64,000 nt of DNA from Paenibacillus timonensis (GCF_022427145.1 NZ_JAKSXN010000009.1:37579-101578); one strand, 5' to 3'. Shown: positions 34,493-43,714, numbered from the stretch's first letter. Notes: a model not told the origin generated them from the sequence alone. Numbers and translations: made by a program.

Positions 34493-34914
34493 TGTCTCCC
34501 GTCGCTGCGGGGTTGGCGATCTTCCTTGGCCTAGCTGGCGGCATCGCCGTCGGCGGAGGCGTCATCGCTTTATTCATCGTTCTGGACATGATTCCGCGCC
34601 TGGCCCAGGTGACGAATTCTTACGATAAGGTGCATTGGTACGAAGGGGCGATGATTGCCGGAGCGGTGATGGGCACGGTGGCGGATTTCTGGAATTGGCG
34701 GGTGGCCGGGCCATGGCCGGTTACCGGCGTTGTCGGCTTATTTAACGGCGTTTTCGTCGGCATGCTGGCCGCCGCTTTGACCGAAGTGCTGAACGTCCTG
34801 CCGATTTTGGCCAAGCGGCTGCATATGCAACGGTATTTGTTTGGCTTCTTGCTCGCGATGGTCTTTGGCAAAATGGCGGGCTCCCTGTTTGAATGGTTTA
34901 TTTACAGACCGTGA
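34492..34914 (+). CDS. spoVAB: Stage V sporulation protein AB
   Basis: A 140-residue hydrophobic protein with about four membrane helices, matching SpoVAB in length and in the conserved stretch GGIAVGGGVIALFIVLDMIPR and LAAALTEVLNVLPI. It is encoded directly after spoVAA, and AA-AB act with other SpoVA proteins in dipicolinate transport. Unlike B. subtilis, no spoVAC, spoVAD or spoVAE follows. Confidence 0.88.
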   Translation: MSPVAAGLAIFLGLAGGIAVGGGVIALFIVLDMIPRLAQVTNSYDKVHWYEGAMIAGAVMGTVADFWNWRVAGPWPVTGVVGLFNGVFVGMLAAALTEVLNVLPILAKRLHMQRYLFGFLLAMVFGKMAGSLFEWFIYRP

Positions 34915-34940
34915 ATCGAAGAAACGGAGGTTGATGTGGG

Positions 34941-36587
34941 ATGGAGCAGGATACGCAAGAGACGATGCAGGACGGAGTGGATCAGCCGCAGGCGGTTCCG
35001 GACTTCGTGCCTGAGGAAGAGGAGAATTTTCTTCAGGAGAACTATCCGGAGGAGGAGGCGATCAAACGAAAACGCGAAGCGGAACGGTCCGATAACGTTG
35101 AGGAATCGGTCATCTATTGGCAGCAAAGCGATGCGATCAGCCGGAGCCTGACGACAACGAAACATACGCTGAAGGAAGTCGTCGGCCTGGGAGAAAGCTT
35201 TGACGTCGTGTTCCGCGACATGACTTTCGGAGGTAAAAACACCTGCCTCTTTTTCATTAACGGGTTTGCCCGGACTGACGTGATGCAGGAAATCATCAAG
35301 CGGCTCACCTATCTAACCCCGGAAAACCTGACGACCGGAGCGCTCCGATCTTTTTTCGAACTCTATATTCCTCATATTCAGGTAGAGAAAACGGAGAAGC
35401 TGAGCGACGCCATCAACAAAACGCTGACCGGCATGAGCGCGTTGTTTATCGAAGGAGAGCAAACGGCGCTGCTGATGGATACCCGGCAATACCCGGTGCG
35501 AAGCCCGGAGGAGCCGTCGCTGGAGCGGGTCGTGCGCGGATCGCGGGACGGGTTCACGGAGACGCTGGTAACCAACATTACCTTGGTTCGCCGCCGGTTG
35601 CGCGATCCGGGACTTAAACTGGAGATGGTCAGCGTGGGCCGCCGGACCCGTACCGACGTTTGCATCGCCTACATCGACGACATCGTCGATAAGACCCAGG
35701 TCGATTCCATCCGCGAAAAAATCAAAGCGGTCAACATCGACGGTATTCCCCTGGCGGATAAACAACTGGAGGAAGCGATCATCCATAAAGGGTGGAATCC
35801 TTACCCGCTGGTGCGTTATTCGGAACGTCCGGACGTCGTCGCTTCGCATCTGCTGGAAGGCCGGGTTGTCCTGTTCGTGGATACCTCGCCCAGCGTGATG
35901 ATCCTGCCGACCACCTTTTTTGATCTGTGCCAGCATGCGGAGGAGAACCGGCAGACCCCGTTTATGGGAACGTATTTGCGCTGGGTGCGTTTCTTCGGCA
36001 TATTCGCCTCGCTATTCCTGCTGCCGATTTGGCTGCTGGTCGTTGTCTATCCGGAGTTCAAGCCGGCGGGACTCGCTTTCATCGGGCCTCAGGAACAGGC
36101 AAAAATACCGCTGATCGCCCAGTTCCTGCTGGTCGAGTTCGGCGTCGATCTGATGCGGATGGCAGCCGTGCATACGCCAACGCCGCTTGCTTCCGCGATG
36201 GGCTTGATCGCCGCCATCTTGATCGGCGATATCGCCGTCCAGACGGGGTTGTTCGTCAACGAGGTCGTCCTCTATATGGCGGTGGCGGCGATCGGGATGT
36301 TTGCGACGCCGAGTTATGAGCTGGGTCTTGCTAACCGCGTTGTGCGGTTGGCATTGCTCGTGGCGGTGGCGATCTTCGGCGCCCCCGGATTCGTGGTCGG
36401 GGTAACGGCGTTTATCGTGCTGCTAACCTTGCGCCGCTCGAATAACTCGTCTTACATGTGGCCGTTTATACCTTTTAATGCAAAGGCTTTGGCCGGGGTG
36501 TTGTTCCGTGTTCCGGTGATGACGTCCAAGCAAAGACCGTCCTCCAACAAACCGCGGGACAATACGCGGATGCCGGGGAAACGGTGA
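34941..36587 (+). CDS. spoVAF: Stage V sporulation protein AF
   Basis: SpoVAF belongs to the GerA germinant-receptor A-subunit family and modulates germination from the spore inner membrane. The 548-residue protein is longer than the B. subtilis form (493 aa), mainly through an acidic N-terminus (about residues 1-50, rich in Glu/Asp/Gln). The GerA core follows (FFINGFARTDVMQEI, SPSVMILPTTFFDL), with membrane helices from about residue 350 onward and a basic C-terminal tail. The start follows GGAGG. It sits directly after spoVAB, where spoVAC would be expected. Confidence 0.88.
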   Translation: MEQDTQETMQDGVDQPQAVPDFVPEEEENFLQENYPEEEAIKRKREAERSDNVEESVIYWQQSDAISRSLTTTKHTLKEVVGLGESFDVVFRDMTFGGKNTCLFFINGFARTDVMQEIIKRLTYLTPENLTTGALRSFFELYIPHIQVEKTEKLSDAINKTLTGMSALFIEGEQTALLMDTRQYPVRSPEEPSLERVVRGSRDGFTETLVTNITLVRRRLRDPGLKLEMVSVGRRTRTDVCIAYIDDIVDKTQVDSIREKIKAVNIDGIPLADKQLEEAIIHKGWNPYPLVRYSERPDVVASHLLEGRVVLFVDTSPSVMILPTTFFDLCQHAEENRQTPFMGTYLRWVRFFGIFASLFLLPIWLLVVVYPEFKPAGLAFIGPQEQAKIPLIAQFLLVEFGVDLMRMAAVHTPTPLASAMGLIAAILIGDIAVQTGLFVNEVVLYMAVAAIGMFATPSYELGLANRVVRLALLVAVAIFGAPGFVVGVTAFIVLLTLRRSNNSSYMWPFIPFNAKALAGVLFRVPVMTSKQRPSSNKPRDNTRMPGKR

Positions 36588-36606
36588 CGCTTGGGCTTGT
36601 TCAACA

Positions 36607-36624
36607 AATAACACAAATGTTATT
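36607..36624. repeat. Short inverted repeat between spoVAF and lysA
   Basis: AATAACA-CAAA-TGTTATT, a perfect 7-bp dyad with a 4-base centre, without a T-tract. It lies 14 bp before the -35 of the lysA promoter, so an operator role is as likely as a weak terminator. Confidence 0.45.
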
Positions 36625-36637
36625 CCGAAAAATCCAT

Positions 36638-36666
36638 TTTTCAGGTTCCCGGTTGTTTGCTATACT
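36638..36666 (+). promoter_or_regulatory. SigA promoter of lysA
   Basis: TTTTCA (36638-36643), 17 bp, TATACT (36661-36666) with an extended TGC just before the -10. No lysine riboswitch is present in the 32-base leader. Confidence 0.72.
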
Positions 36667-36698
36667 GGTGTAAAATTTGAAAGTGGAGGACTGCATAG

Positions 36699-38027
36699 AT
36701 GTATTTACACGGTACCAGCAAAATCAATGCAAAAGGCCATCTCGAAATCGGCGGCTGCGATTCGGTCGAGCTGAAGCAAACCTACGGAACGCCGCTGTAT
36801 GTCGTAGATGAAGCCCTTGTACGGCAAAGATGCCGTGAATATATGAATGCCTTCCGGGCATCGGGCTTGGCTTTCCAGGTCGCTTATGCCAGCAAAGCAT
36901 TCTGCGTCATGGCGATGTGCCGGCTGGCCGAGGAGGAGGGCTTGTCCCTGGACGTCGTCTCCGAGGGTGAACTGTTTACGGCCCTTCAAGCGGGTTTCCC
37001 CGCGCAGCGAATCCATTTTCATGGCAACAACAAGACGCCGGATGAGTTGGAAATGGCGATTTCCGCCGGGATCGGTTGTTTCGTGGCCGACAATTTTACG
37101 GAGCTGCATATGCTGCAGGCGCTTGCCGCCGAGAAAGGCGTCATCGTCAATGTGTTGCTGCGCGTAACTCCGGGGGTGGAAGCCCATACGCATGAATATA
37201 TTTCGACCGGTCAAACCGACTCCAAATTCGGGTTTGATATCGGCAACGGCTCGGCAATGGATGCCGTAGAATTGGCCAACCGCAGTTTGAATCTGCAATT
37301 GCTCGGCGTGCATTCGCATATCGGCTCGCAGATTTTCGAGGTGGAAGGGTTCCAAATGGCGGTTGAGCGGGTTGCGGCTTTTGCCATGCAAGCGAAGGAG
37401 AATCTGGGCGTTACGTTCAAGGTCGTTAATCTGGGCGGGGGCTTTGGCATTCGCTATACGGAAGGCGATACGCCGCTGAAGGTTTCCGATTACGTCGGTG
37501 CGATTACGGATGCGGTCAAACGGGAATTTGCCGGTTATCCGCAGCTTCCGGAAATTTGGGTTGAACCGGGCCGGAGCATCGTCGGCGATGCCGGCACGAC
37601 GTTGTACACGGTGGGAACAAGCAAGGATATCCCCGGCGTACGCAAATACGTTGCGGTAGATGGCGGGATGACGGACAACCCGCGTCCGGCTCTTTACGGC
37701 TCCAAATACGAGGCGATGCTCGCCAACCGCGGCAACGATGCGAACGAAGAGACCGTATCGATCGCCGGCAAATGCTGCGAAAGCGGCGACATGCTGATCT
37801 GGGACGTGGATTTGCCGAAGGTGAACAGCGGCGATTTGCTTGCCGTGGCTTGCACCGGCGCCTATAACTACGCCATGGCCAGCAATTATAACCGGATTCG
37901 CCGTCCGGCGGTTGTCTTCGTTCAAGACGGCCGCAGCGATCTAGTCGTGAAACGGGAGTCCCTCCAGGATCTGGTCGCGTGCGACGTGATTCCGGAGCGA
38001 ATCGCCAAACAACCTTCGCTGAAATAA
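36699..38027 (+). CDS. lysA: Diaminopimelate decarboxylase
   Basis: A PLP fold-III decarboxylase making lysine from meso-diaminopimelate. The 442-residue protein shows the PLP lysine K66 (VAYASKAF), HSHIGSQIF, the phosphate-binding GGGFGIRY, EPGRSIVGDAG and CCESGDML, where the cysteine/glutamate from the other subunit completes the site. The start follows GTGGAGGA. Position after spoVAF matches B. subtilis. Confidence 0.95.
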   Translation: MYLHGTSKINAKGHLEIGGCDSVELKQTYGTPLYVVDEALVRQRCREYMNAFRASGLAFQVAYASKAFCVMAMCRLAEEEGLSLDVVSEGELFTALQAGFPAQRIHFHGNNKTPDELEMAISAGIGCFVADNFTELHMLQALAAEKGVIVNVLLRVTPGVEAHTHEYISTGQTDSKFGFDIGNGSAMDAVELANRSLNLQLLGVHSHIGSQIFEVEGFQMAVERVAAFAMQAKENLGVTFKVVNLGGGFGIRYTEGDTPLKVSDYVGAITDAVKREFAGYPQLPEIWVEPGRSIVGDAGTTLYTVGTSKDIPGVRKYVAVDGGMTDNPRPALYGSKYEAMLANRGNDANEETVSIAGKCCESGDMLIWDVDLPKVNSGDLLAVACTGAYNYAMASNYNRIRRPAVVFVQDGRSDLVVKRESLQDLVACDVIPERIAKQPSLK

Positions 38028-38049
38028 GCGGAAGGATCAGGGAGATTTC

Positions 38050-38096
38050 AAGGCCGAGGGGAACCGGGTTGTCCGGTCCCTGACCGGCCTTTTTTG
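38050..38096 (+). terminator. Terminator after lysA
   Basis: AAGGCCG (38050-38056) pairs with CGGCCTT (38085-38091), with an additional inner ACCGG/CCGGT stem, and is followed by TTTTTT. Confidence 0.88.
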
Positions 38097-38138
38097 CTTG
38101 GAGGTCTATTTTTTAGTAAACTGGAAGAGGTTTGTCCA

Positions 38139-38609
38139 ATGACGTTAAAGAAGAAGGGTGCGTGTACGGATATGAAAAAAGGTAAAATCGTTTTGGAAAA
38201 AGGCGGCGAGGTGGAAATTCAGTTCCTGCCGGAGGAAGCTCCCGGTACGGTCGCTAACTTCGAAAAACTGGCCAATTCCGGTTTCTACAACGGTCTCACG
38301 TTCCATCGCGTGATTCCGGGATTCGTGGCCCAAGGCGGTTGCCCGATCGGCAACGGTACCGGCGGTCCTGGCTATACGATCAAATGCGAGACGGATACGA
38401 ACGTAACCAAACATGAACGCGGCGTGCTGTCGATGGCCCATGCCGGCAAAGATACCGGCGGCAGCCAGTTCTTCATCGTTTATGAGCCGCAGCCGCATTT
38501 GAACGGAGTACATACCGTTTTCGGCAAAGTGACTTCGGGGATGGAGCACGTGGACAATGTTCGTCCTGGCGATAAAATGAAGGAAGTTTCCGTTTGGGAC
38601 GAGGCTTAA
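38139..38609 (+). CDS. ppiB: Peptidyl-prolyl cis-trans isomerase, cyclophilin type
   Basis: A cyclophilin that speeds prolyl isomerisation in the cytoplasm. Core motifs are [34 protein letters not shown] and [14 protein letters not shown]. The ATG at 38139 has GGAAGAGG eight bases before it and gives 156 residues. The ATG at 38172 would give 145 residues and matches the family start ([12 protein letters not shown]) but has a poorly placed ribosome binding site, so the start is uncertain. lysA-ppiB is also the B. subtilis order. Confidence 0.92.
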   Translation: MTLKKKGACTDMKKGKIVLEKGGEVEIQFLPEEAPGTVANFEKLANSGFYNGLTFHRVIPGFVAQGGCPIGNGTGGPGYTIKCETDTNVTKHERGVLSMAHAGKDTGGSQFFIVYEPQPHLNGVHTVFGKVTSGMEHVDNVRPGDKMKEVSVWDEA

Positions 38610-38622
38610 TCAGCCGATAAGA

Positions 38623-38667
38623 AGGGGTGCCCCGCAAGCCAAGCAGATTTGGCGGCGGAGCACCCCT
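38623..38667. terminator. Bidirectional terminator between ppiB and tlp
   Basis: AGGGGTGC (38623-38630) pairs with GCACCCCT (38660-38667) between convergent genes. An inner CCGC/GCGG pairing strengthens the stem. Confidence 0.78.
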
Positions 38668-38676
38668 ATTATGATT

Positions 38677-38904
38677 TTAGGATTTTCTTTGGTGGGCCGC
38701 TTCATCCTTGACTTCTTCCCGGAAGCCTTCGATGGCGTGTAGCCGTTTGTCGTTTTTCTCCTCGATCTGCTTCTTCTCCTTAACGGAGATTTCATCCGCA
38801 TGTTCGCTGAGGTAGTCTTGTCCTTCGCGGAAATTCTCGATGGTGTTCTGAATGCTTCGTTGCAGCTTATCGACGTTGTCGGAGCGATTGTCCGGTTTAG
38901 CCAC
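38677..38904 (-). CDS. tlp: Small acid-soluble spore protein Tlp
   Basis: A 75-residue, highly charged, probably coiled-coil protein matching the SASP Tlp family. The conserved features are KPDNRSDNVDKLQ at the N-terminus, QNTIENFREG and IEGFREEVKDEAA near the C-terminus. Tlp is made in the forespore and is a minor spore-core protein. I choose the GTG at 38904, seven bases after AGGAGG; the ATG at 38910 nearly touches the ribosome binding site. No clear SigG promoter was identified upstream. Confidence 0.88.
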   Translation of the reverse strand: MAKPDNRSDNVDKLQRSIQNTIENFREGQDYLSEHADEISVKEKKQIEEKNDKRLHAIEGFREEVKDEAAHQRKS

Positions 38905-39057
38905 GTTCATTCCTCCTGAGTATAGGGATTTGCACTACGATATCGACATTAAGGTTGGCTATTTCGAAAGGTTTTTATTCACCCGGGTTTCCGGAGATCG
39001 GTGCCATGCATCTTTGCTGGAGAGGCGAGTCGCGGCGACGCGTTGTGACGGGCAGGC

Positions 39058-39086
39058 TTGATTTTTTACGGGATAAGTGCTAACAT
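39058..39086 (+). promoter_or_regulatory. SigA promoter of the riboflavin operon
   Basis: TTGATT (39058-39063), 17 bp, TAACAT (39081-39086) with an extended TGC before the -10. It is placed about 36 bp before the FMN aptamer. The stretch 38911-39057 contains no other recognisable feature. Confidence 0.62.
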
Positions 39087-39121
39087 TCGTCTTGCAGTTA
39101 TGCAAAACCTAATATTAAGCA

Positions 39122-39279
39122 ATCCTTCGGGGCAGGGTGAAATTCCCTACCGACGGTGATGGCTCATTGGACGTTCGTCCGATGAAGCACGAGTCCGTGA
39201 CCCGCAGTGCTTTCGTAAGCATGCGGCTGAGCCGGTGAGATTCCGGGACCGACAGTATAGTCTGGATGGGAGAAGGAAA
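39122..39279 (+). ncRNA. FMN riboswitch (RFN element)
   Basis: The conserved RFN blocks are all present in order: CTTCGGGGCAGGGTGAAATT, CCCTACCGACGGTGAT, AGTCCGTGACCC, GGTGAGATTCCGGGACCGAC, AGTATAGTCTGGATGGGAGA and AGG at the closing stem. It controls ribD-ribE-ribBA-ribH. FMN binding is expected to favour the downstream terminator at 39493-39523, lowering rib expression when flavin is sufficient. Confidence 0.96.
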
Positions 39280-39492
39280 ACGCGGGAGCACGTACGTTAT
39301 TTATTTTGCGATGGTGTTCAGACCTAAAGAGCTTCAATTGATCAAGTTCTATTTTTCACAATTACACGTTTGTGGAGAGCTTGGTGATTTCGGCTTATTC
39401 GTCTTACATATGTCGTCCCTTTATCATAAAGAAGGCGGCACGATGAAGATGGAGGCGCTCTTTCGTTTGTCCGTAGAACCACTCTCATGATC

Positions 39493-39523
39493 AACCCTGC
39501 CGGATTGCGGCAGGGTTGTTTTT
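39493..39523 (+). terminator. Riboswitch-controlled terminator upstream of ribD
   Basis: AACCCTGCC (39493-39501) pairs with GGCAGGGTT (39509-39517), followed by GTTTTTG. It lies about 215 bases after the aptamer, longer than usual for an RFN expression platform, and 41 bases before ribD. The intervening RNA has no credible gene. Confidence 0.88.
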
Positions 39524-39563
39524 GTATTCTCAGCTTGAAGGATTGGTGAAAGGAGGACGGCGG

Positions 39564-40691
39564 ATGAAGGTGATCGATGACGAATATTACATGGCATTGG
39601 CGCTGGACATGGCTGAACGGGCGCTCGGGCAAACCGGGACGAATCCGGTCGTCGGCGCCGTTGTGGTCAAGGACGGAGCGTTGGTTGGCCTTGGCACCCA
39701 TTTGCAGCGGGGGACTCCGCATGCCGAGGTGCATGCCCTCAACATGGCGGGTTCCCGGGCGGAAGGCAGCACGGTTTATGTCACGCTGGAGCCCTGCAGC
39801 CACCATGGCTTGACGCCGCCTTGCGCGGAGCGGTTGATTCACGAAAAGGTGCAGCGTGTCGTGGTTGCCTGCGAGGATCCGAATCCTCTGGTTGCCGGGA
39901 GAGGAATCGAAATGCTGCGCGCCGCCGGCGTCGAGGTGAAGGTAGGCGTCCTGCACGAGCGGGCTTTAAAGCTGAACCGCCGCTTTATCAAGTTCATCAC
40001 CACGGGCATGCCGTATGTGACGATCAAATCCGCCAGCACGCTGGATGGGAAGCTTGCGAGCCGGACGGGGGACAGCAAATGGATCTCCAACGAGAAAGCG
40101 AGAGAAATCGTGCACACGATGCGGCATCGCCATCAGGCGATCATGGTTGGCGTATCGACGATCGTAGCCGATGATCCGCAGTTATCGACCCGGATGACTG
40201 TCCCGGGATTGTCGCCCGTTCGCGTGGTCGCCGATTCTACGCTTCGGATTCCGGAGACGGCACAGATCCTTCGGGACGGGACGGCCCCTACGTGGATCGT
40301 GACAACGGAACAAGCCGATCCGGAGAAAGCCAAACGGCTAATGGGCCTCGGTGCGGAAGTTCTCCGATGCGGCAGCGGTCCGCAGGTCGATCTTCGGGAG
40401 GCGCTCGTTCAACTCGGACAGCGGGGAATCTCCTCCGTCCTCGTCGAAGGCGGCGGACGCTTAAACGGCTCGCTGCTGGAACGGCAACTGGTGGATGAAA
40501 TCGTGTTGTTTTTCGCTCCCAAGCTCGTCGGCGGCAAGGAATCACCCGAGAATTTTCGCTTCACCGGGTACGATCGAATGCAGGATGCCGTCACTTTGCG
40601 CGACATGGAAGTCGAACAAATCGGGGATAATGTGTGCATCCGGGGAGTACCGGTCTGGGCGCAGGCTGAGGTGAAGGAGGGAGATCACTGA
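39564..40691 (+). CDS. ribD: Bifunctional riboflavin biosynthesis deaminase/reductase
   Basis: Deaminates and then reduces the pyrimidine intermediate made from GTP. The 375-residue protein has an N-terminal zinc deaminase domain (TPHAEVHAL, then PCSHHGLTPPC) and a C-terminal reductase domain from about residue 145 (VTIKSASTLDGKLA, LVEGGGRLNGSLL). The ATG at 39564 follows AAAGGAGG. The stop overlaps the ribE start by one base (TGATG). Confidence 0.95.
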   Translation: MKVIDDEYYMALALDMAERALGQTGTNPVVGAVVVKDGALVGLGTHLQRGTPHAEVHALNMAGSRAEGSTVYVTLEPCSHHGLTPPCAERLIHEKVQRVVVACEDPNPLVAGRGIEMLRAAGVEVKVGVLHERALKLNRRFIKFITTGMPYVTIKSASTLDGKLASRTGDSKWISNEKAREIVHTMRHRHQAIMVGVSTIVADDPQLSTRMTVPGLSPVRVVADSTLRIPETAQILRDGTAPTWIVTTEQADPEKAKRLMGLGAEVLRCGSGPQVDLREALVQLGQRGISSVLVEGGGRLNGSLLERQLVDEIVLFFAPKLVGGKESPENFRFTGYDRMQDAVTLRDMEVEQIGDNVCIRGVPVWAQAEVKEGDH

Positions 40692-41371
40692 TGTTTACAG
40701 GACTTGTGGAAGAAATCGGCACTCTAAAATCGATTAGCCGCAAAGGGGAAGCCATGCTCCTTGGCATCTCGGCAAAGGTTGTCACGGAGGGCATCAAGCT
40801 GGGCGACAGCATTTCGGTTAACGGGGTATGCTTGACGGCCACCTCGTTCGATGCTTCCTCCTTTACGGTAGACGTGATGCCGCAGACGTACCGCAACACG
40901 AATCTGAAGGATTTGAAACCAGGCAGCCGAGTGAATCTGGAACGGGCCATGTCGGCGAATGGACGGTTCGGCGGACATATCGTCCAGGGGCATGTCGACG
41001 GAATCGGCACAATTGTCGGCACCAGTCAGGATCAGAACGCGGTTGTGTTTGAAATCCGACCGGGTAAACCGTCTTTATTCAAATACATTATTCCCAAAGG
41101 CTCCATTGCTGTGGACGGGATTAGCTTAACGGTGGTTGAAGCGGAAGGCGGCACGTTTACGATATCCATCATTCCGCATACGTTGGCCGAAACGGTGCTC
41201 GCTTTCAAGCGGGCCGGGGACACGGTTAATCTGGAATGCGATGTGCTCGGAAAATACGTGGATCATCTGCTGAAGTACGGCAGAGGCGGCGTCGAAACGG
41301 AAGATGAAGATGCTAGCGGCGTCGAGTCGGGAATCAATCTTCCGTTTCTGGCAGCGAACGGGTTCGTTTAA
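40691..41371 (+). CDS. ribE: Riboflavin synthase alpha chain
   Basis: Dismutates two 6,7-dimethyl-8-ribityllumazine molecules to riboflavin. The 226-residue protein shows the internal lumazine-binding duplication: MFTGLVEEIG ... SVNGVCLTA in the first half and HIVQGHVDGIG ... AVDGISLTV in the second. It is translationally coupled to ribD. An unusually long 464-base gap with repeats separates it from ribBA. Confidence 0.95.
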   Translation: MFTGLVEEIGTLKSISRKGEAMLLGISAKVVTEGIKLGDSISVNGVCLTATSFDASSFTVDVMPQTYRNTNLKDLKPGSRVNLERAMSANGRFGGHIVQGHVDGIGTIVGTSQDQNAVVFEIRPGKPSLFKYIIPKGSIAVDGISLTVVEAEGGTFTISIIPHTLAETVLAFKRAGDTVNLECDVLGKYVDHLLKYGRGGVETEDEDASGVESGINLPFLAANGFV

Positions 41372-41441
41372 TAAAGGCCGGAACTTGAGCGAGGCCAAGG
41401 GTTGGATGAAACATGGAACGCGCTGCGCCCCTGGCTTTGAT

Positions 41442-41627
41442 TGTAACGGAACTGAGAGCTCTTATATGCTCATTTCCCGGCGATTTCCCGATGTAACGGA
41501 ACCCAGAGACCTTATTTGGCCCAAATAGCAACAAATCAGCCGCATCGATTCCAAATAAGACCTCCTAGTTCCGTTAGCCGCAATAATCGCCCTATCAGCG
41601 GAGAGATAACGCCCCTGAGTTCCGTTA
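41442..41627. repeat. Intergenic repeat cluster with TAACGGAAC motif, inside the rib operon
   Basis: Four copies of a roughly 22-26 bp unit starting with TAACGGAAC and usually ending near CTTAT lie between ribE and ribBA. Two are direct (from 41444 and 41494) and two inverted (ending at 41576 and 41627). The two middle copies form an inverted repeat, 41494-41519 against 41551-41576, with 21 of 26 matching positions and a 31-base centre. No coding capacity is visible. The rest of the 41372-41835 gap shows nothing further. It looks like a dispersed, palindromic non-coding element. Confidence 0.75.
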
Positions 41628-41835
41628 GCCGGGGAGTTTCGTTTGGAGCCGCTGGGTTTGGAGCACCAAGAAGGTTGGATGAAGTTAGGGAGTGAGTAGC
41701 GGAACGTCGTTTTGGGTACGTGAGCAACGGAAGGCCCGTCTGAATTCAAGATTCGACGCCGAATCTGCATCCTTGAACCCGCTTCGTGATCCAAAGACAA
41801 GTTTGTGATCTACATCTACCAAGGAGGGGAAAGCT

Positions 41836-43074
41836 ATGAGTGATATCGTATTGGACCGAGTCGAAGAAGCGATTTACGAACTGATGCGAGGCAAGGTCAT
41901 CATCGTCGTTGACGACGAGGATCGGGAGAATGAAGGGGATTTCGTGGCCTTGGCCGAAAAAGCGACGCCCGAAGTCATCAACTTCATGATCACCCAAGGC
42001 CGCGGTCTGGTCTGCTTGCCGATTACGGCAGAACGGGCGGAAGAACTGGATCTGCAGCCCATGGTGGCGCAAAATACCGATAACCACGGGACGGCCTTTA
42101 CCGTCTCCATTGACCATAAAGATACGACGACGGGAATATCGGCGTATGAACGTTCCCTAACGATTAAGGCGATCATGGATCCGAACACCAAGGCTTCGGA
42201 CTTCCGTCGGCCGGGCCATATGTTCCCGCTGATCGCGAAGAAAGGCGGCGTGCTGCGCCGCGCCGGACATACGGAAGCGGCGGTCGACCTGGCCCGGATG
42301 TGCGGTGCCTATCCGGCCGGTGTGATCTGCGAGGTGATCAAGGAAGACGGGACGATGGCCCGGTTACCGGATTTGGTGGAGATCGCCAAAACCTATGACC
42401 TCAAATTGATCAGCGTCAAGGATCTCATTCATTACCGTAATGAGAAAGAGAAGCTGGTCACGCGCGAAGTCGAGGTGCGTATGCCGACCGATTACGGCGA
42501 ATTCCGCGCCGTCGCCTACACGAACGACGTGGATAACAAAGAGCATGTCGCATTGGTCAAAGGCGAGATTAACGGCGACGAGCCGGTGCTGGTGCGCGTG
42601 CATTCCGAATGCTTGACCGGGGACGTGTTCCATTCTCACCGCTGCGACTGCGGACCGCAGTTCGAAGCGGCGCTTCGCCAGATTGAGGAAGCGGGCAGGG
42701 GCGTATTGCTGTATATGCGCCAAGAAGGCCGCGGTATCGGCTTGATCAACAAGCTGAAGGCCTATAAGCTGCAGGAACAAGGCTTTGATACGGTCGATGC
42801 CAACCTGAAGCTCGGATTCCCGGCGGACCTGCGCGATTATGGAATCGGGGCGCAAATCCTCAAGGATCTGGGCGTCCGCCAAATCCGCCTGATGACCAAT
42901 AATCCGCGGAAGATCAAAGGGTTGGAAGGTTACGGGCTGGAGGTCGTCGAACGCGTACCGATTCAAATGAAGGAAAACGAGGATAACACCAAATATCTGC
43001 ACACGAAGCAGGCTAAATTGGGTCATTTGCTCAAATTTGACGATTTGGAGCAGGACGAATCCTCCCGTGTCTAG
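41836..43074 (+). CDS. ribBA: Bifunctional 3,4-dihydroxy-2-butanone-4-phosphate synthase / GTP cyclohydrolase II
   Basis: Provides both precursors of lumazine. The N-terminal DHBP synthase half (residues 1 to about 205) has [11 protein letters not shown] and the loop RRPGHMFPL plus [11 protein letters not shown]. The C-terminal GTP cyclohydrolase II half has the zinc cysteines in [15 protein letters not shown] and the RQEGRGIGL segment. 412 residues is the family norm. The start follows AAGGAGGGG. Confidence 0.96.
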   Translation: MSDIVLDRVEEAIYELMRGKVIIVVDDEDRENEGDFVALAEKATPEVINFMITQGRGLVCLPITAERAEELDLQPMVAQNTDNHGTAFTVSIDHKDTTTGISAYERSLTIKAIMDPNTKASDFRRPGHMFPLIAKKGGVLRRAGHTEAAVDLARMCGAYPAGVICEVIKEDGTMARLPDLVEIAKTYDLKLISVKDLIHYRNEKEKLVTREVEVRMPTDYGEFRAVAYTNDVDNKEHVALVKGEINGDEPVLVRVHSECLTGDVFHSHRCDCGPQFEAALRQIEEAGRGVLLYMRQEGRGIGLINKLKAYKLQEQGFDTVDANLKLGFPADLRDYGIGAQILKDLGVRQIRLMTNNPRKIKGLEGYGLEVVERVPIQMKENEDNTKYLHTKQAKLGHLLKFDDLEQDESSRV

Positions 43075-43128
43075 GCCGCACATTGCGAAATTATCCACTA
43101 TCCCACTTATAGAAAGGTTTGATGAATC

Positions 43129-43596
43129 ATGGCAAACGTATTTGAAGGGCATTTAGTATCGGAAGGGTTAAAATATGCGATCGTCGTCGGGCGCTTTAAC
43201 GAGTTCATTACCAGCAAGCTGCTCTCCGGAGCCTTGGATGCCTTGAAGCGGCACGGGGCCAAAGAGGAAGAGATTAACGTGGCTTGGGTGCCCGGCGCTT
43301 TTGAAATCCCGTTTGCGGCGCAAAAGCTGGCGGAAAGCGGCAAATATGACGCGGTGATCACGCTAGGCACGGTCATTCGCGGTTCGACTACGCATTATGA
43401 TTACGTCTGCAACGAAGTGGCCAAAGGCGTGGCGGCCGTCGGACTCAAAACCGGCGTACCGACGATCTTCGGCGTCGTAACGACCGAAAATATCGAGCAA
43501 GCGATCGAACGCGCGGGCACGAAAGCCGGTAACAAAGGCTGGGATGCGGCGATGGCAGCGATCGAAATGGCAAACTTGACGAAACAGCTGAAATAG
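43129..43596 (+). CDS. ribH: 6,7-dimethyl-8-ribityllumazine synthase
   Basis: Forms the icosahedral lumazine synthase shell that condenses the RibD and RibB products. The 155-residue protein has [43 protein letters not shown] and [12 protein letters not shown]. It lies 54 bases after ribBA and is closed by a strong terminator. Confidence 0.96.
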   Translation: MANVFEGHLVSEGLKYAIVVGRFNEFITSKLLSGALDALKRHGAKEEEINVAWVPGAFEIPFAAQKLAESGKYDAVITLGTVIRGSTTHYDYVCNEVAKGVAAVGLKTGVPTIFGVVTTENIEQAIERAGTKAGNKGWDAAMAAIEMANLTKQLK

Positions 43597-43607
43597 TGCT
43601 TATCTTA

Positions 43608-43649
43608 ATGTAGTACCTCTGATTCGCAGGGGTACTACATTTTTCTTTT
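43608..43649 (+). terminator. Terminator of the riboflavin operon
   Basis: ATGTAGTACC (43608-43617) pairs with GGTACTACAT (43631-43640), followed by TTTTCTTTT. Confidence 0.93.
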
Positions 43650-43714
43650 GCAACAAACCGTTTTTAAGGTAAACTTATGTACATACATGTTTGCTTACGG
43701 GTGGAGGATGTTCA

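Noticed and set aside
39266..39490. A 74-codon frame in the riboflavin leader
   Set aside because: It starts inside the conserved FMN aptamer, has no ribosome binding site and shows no family resemblance.
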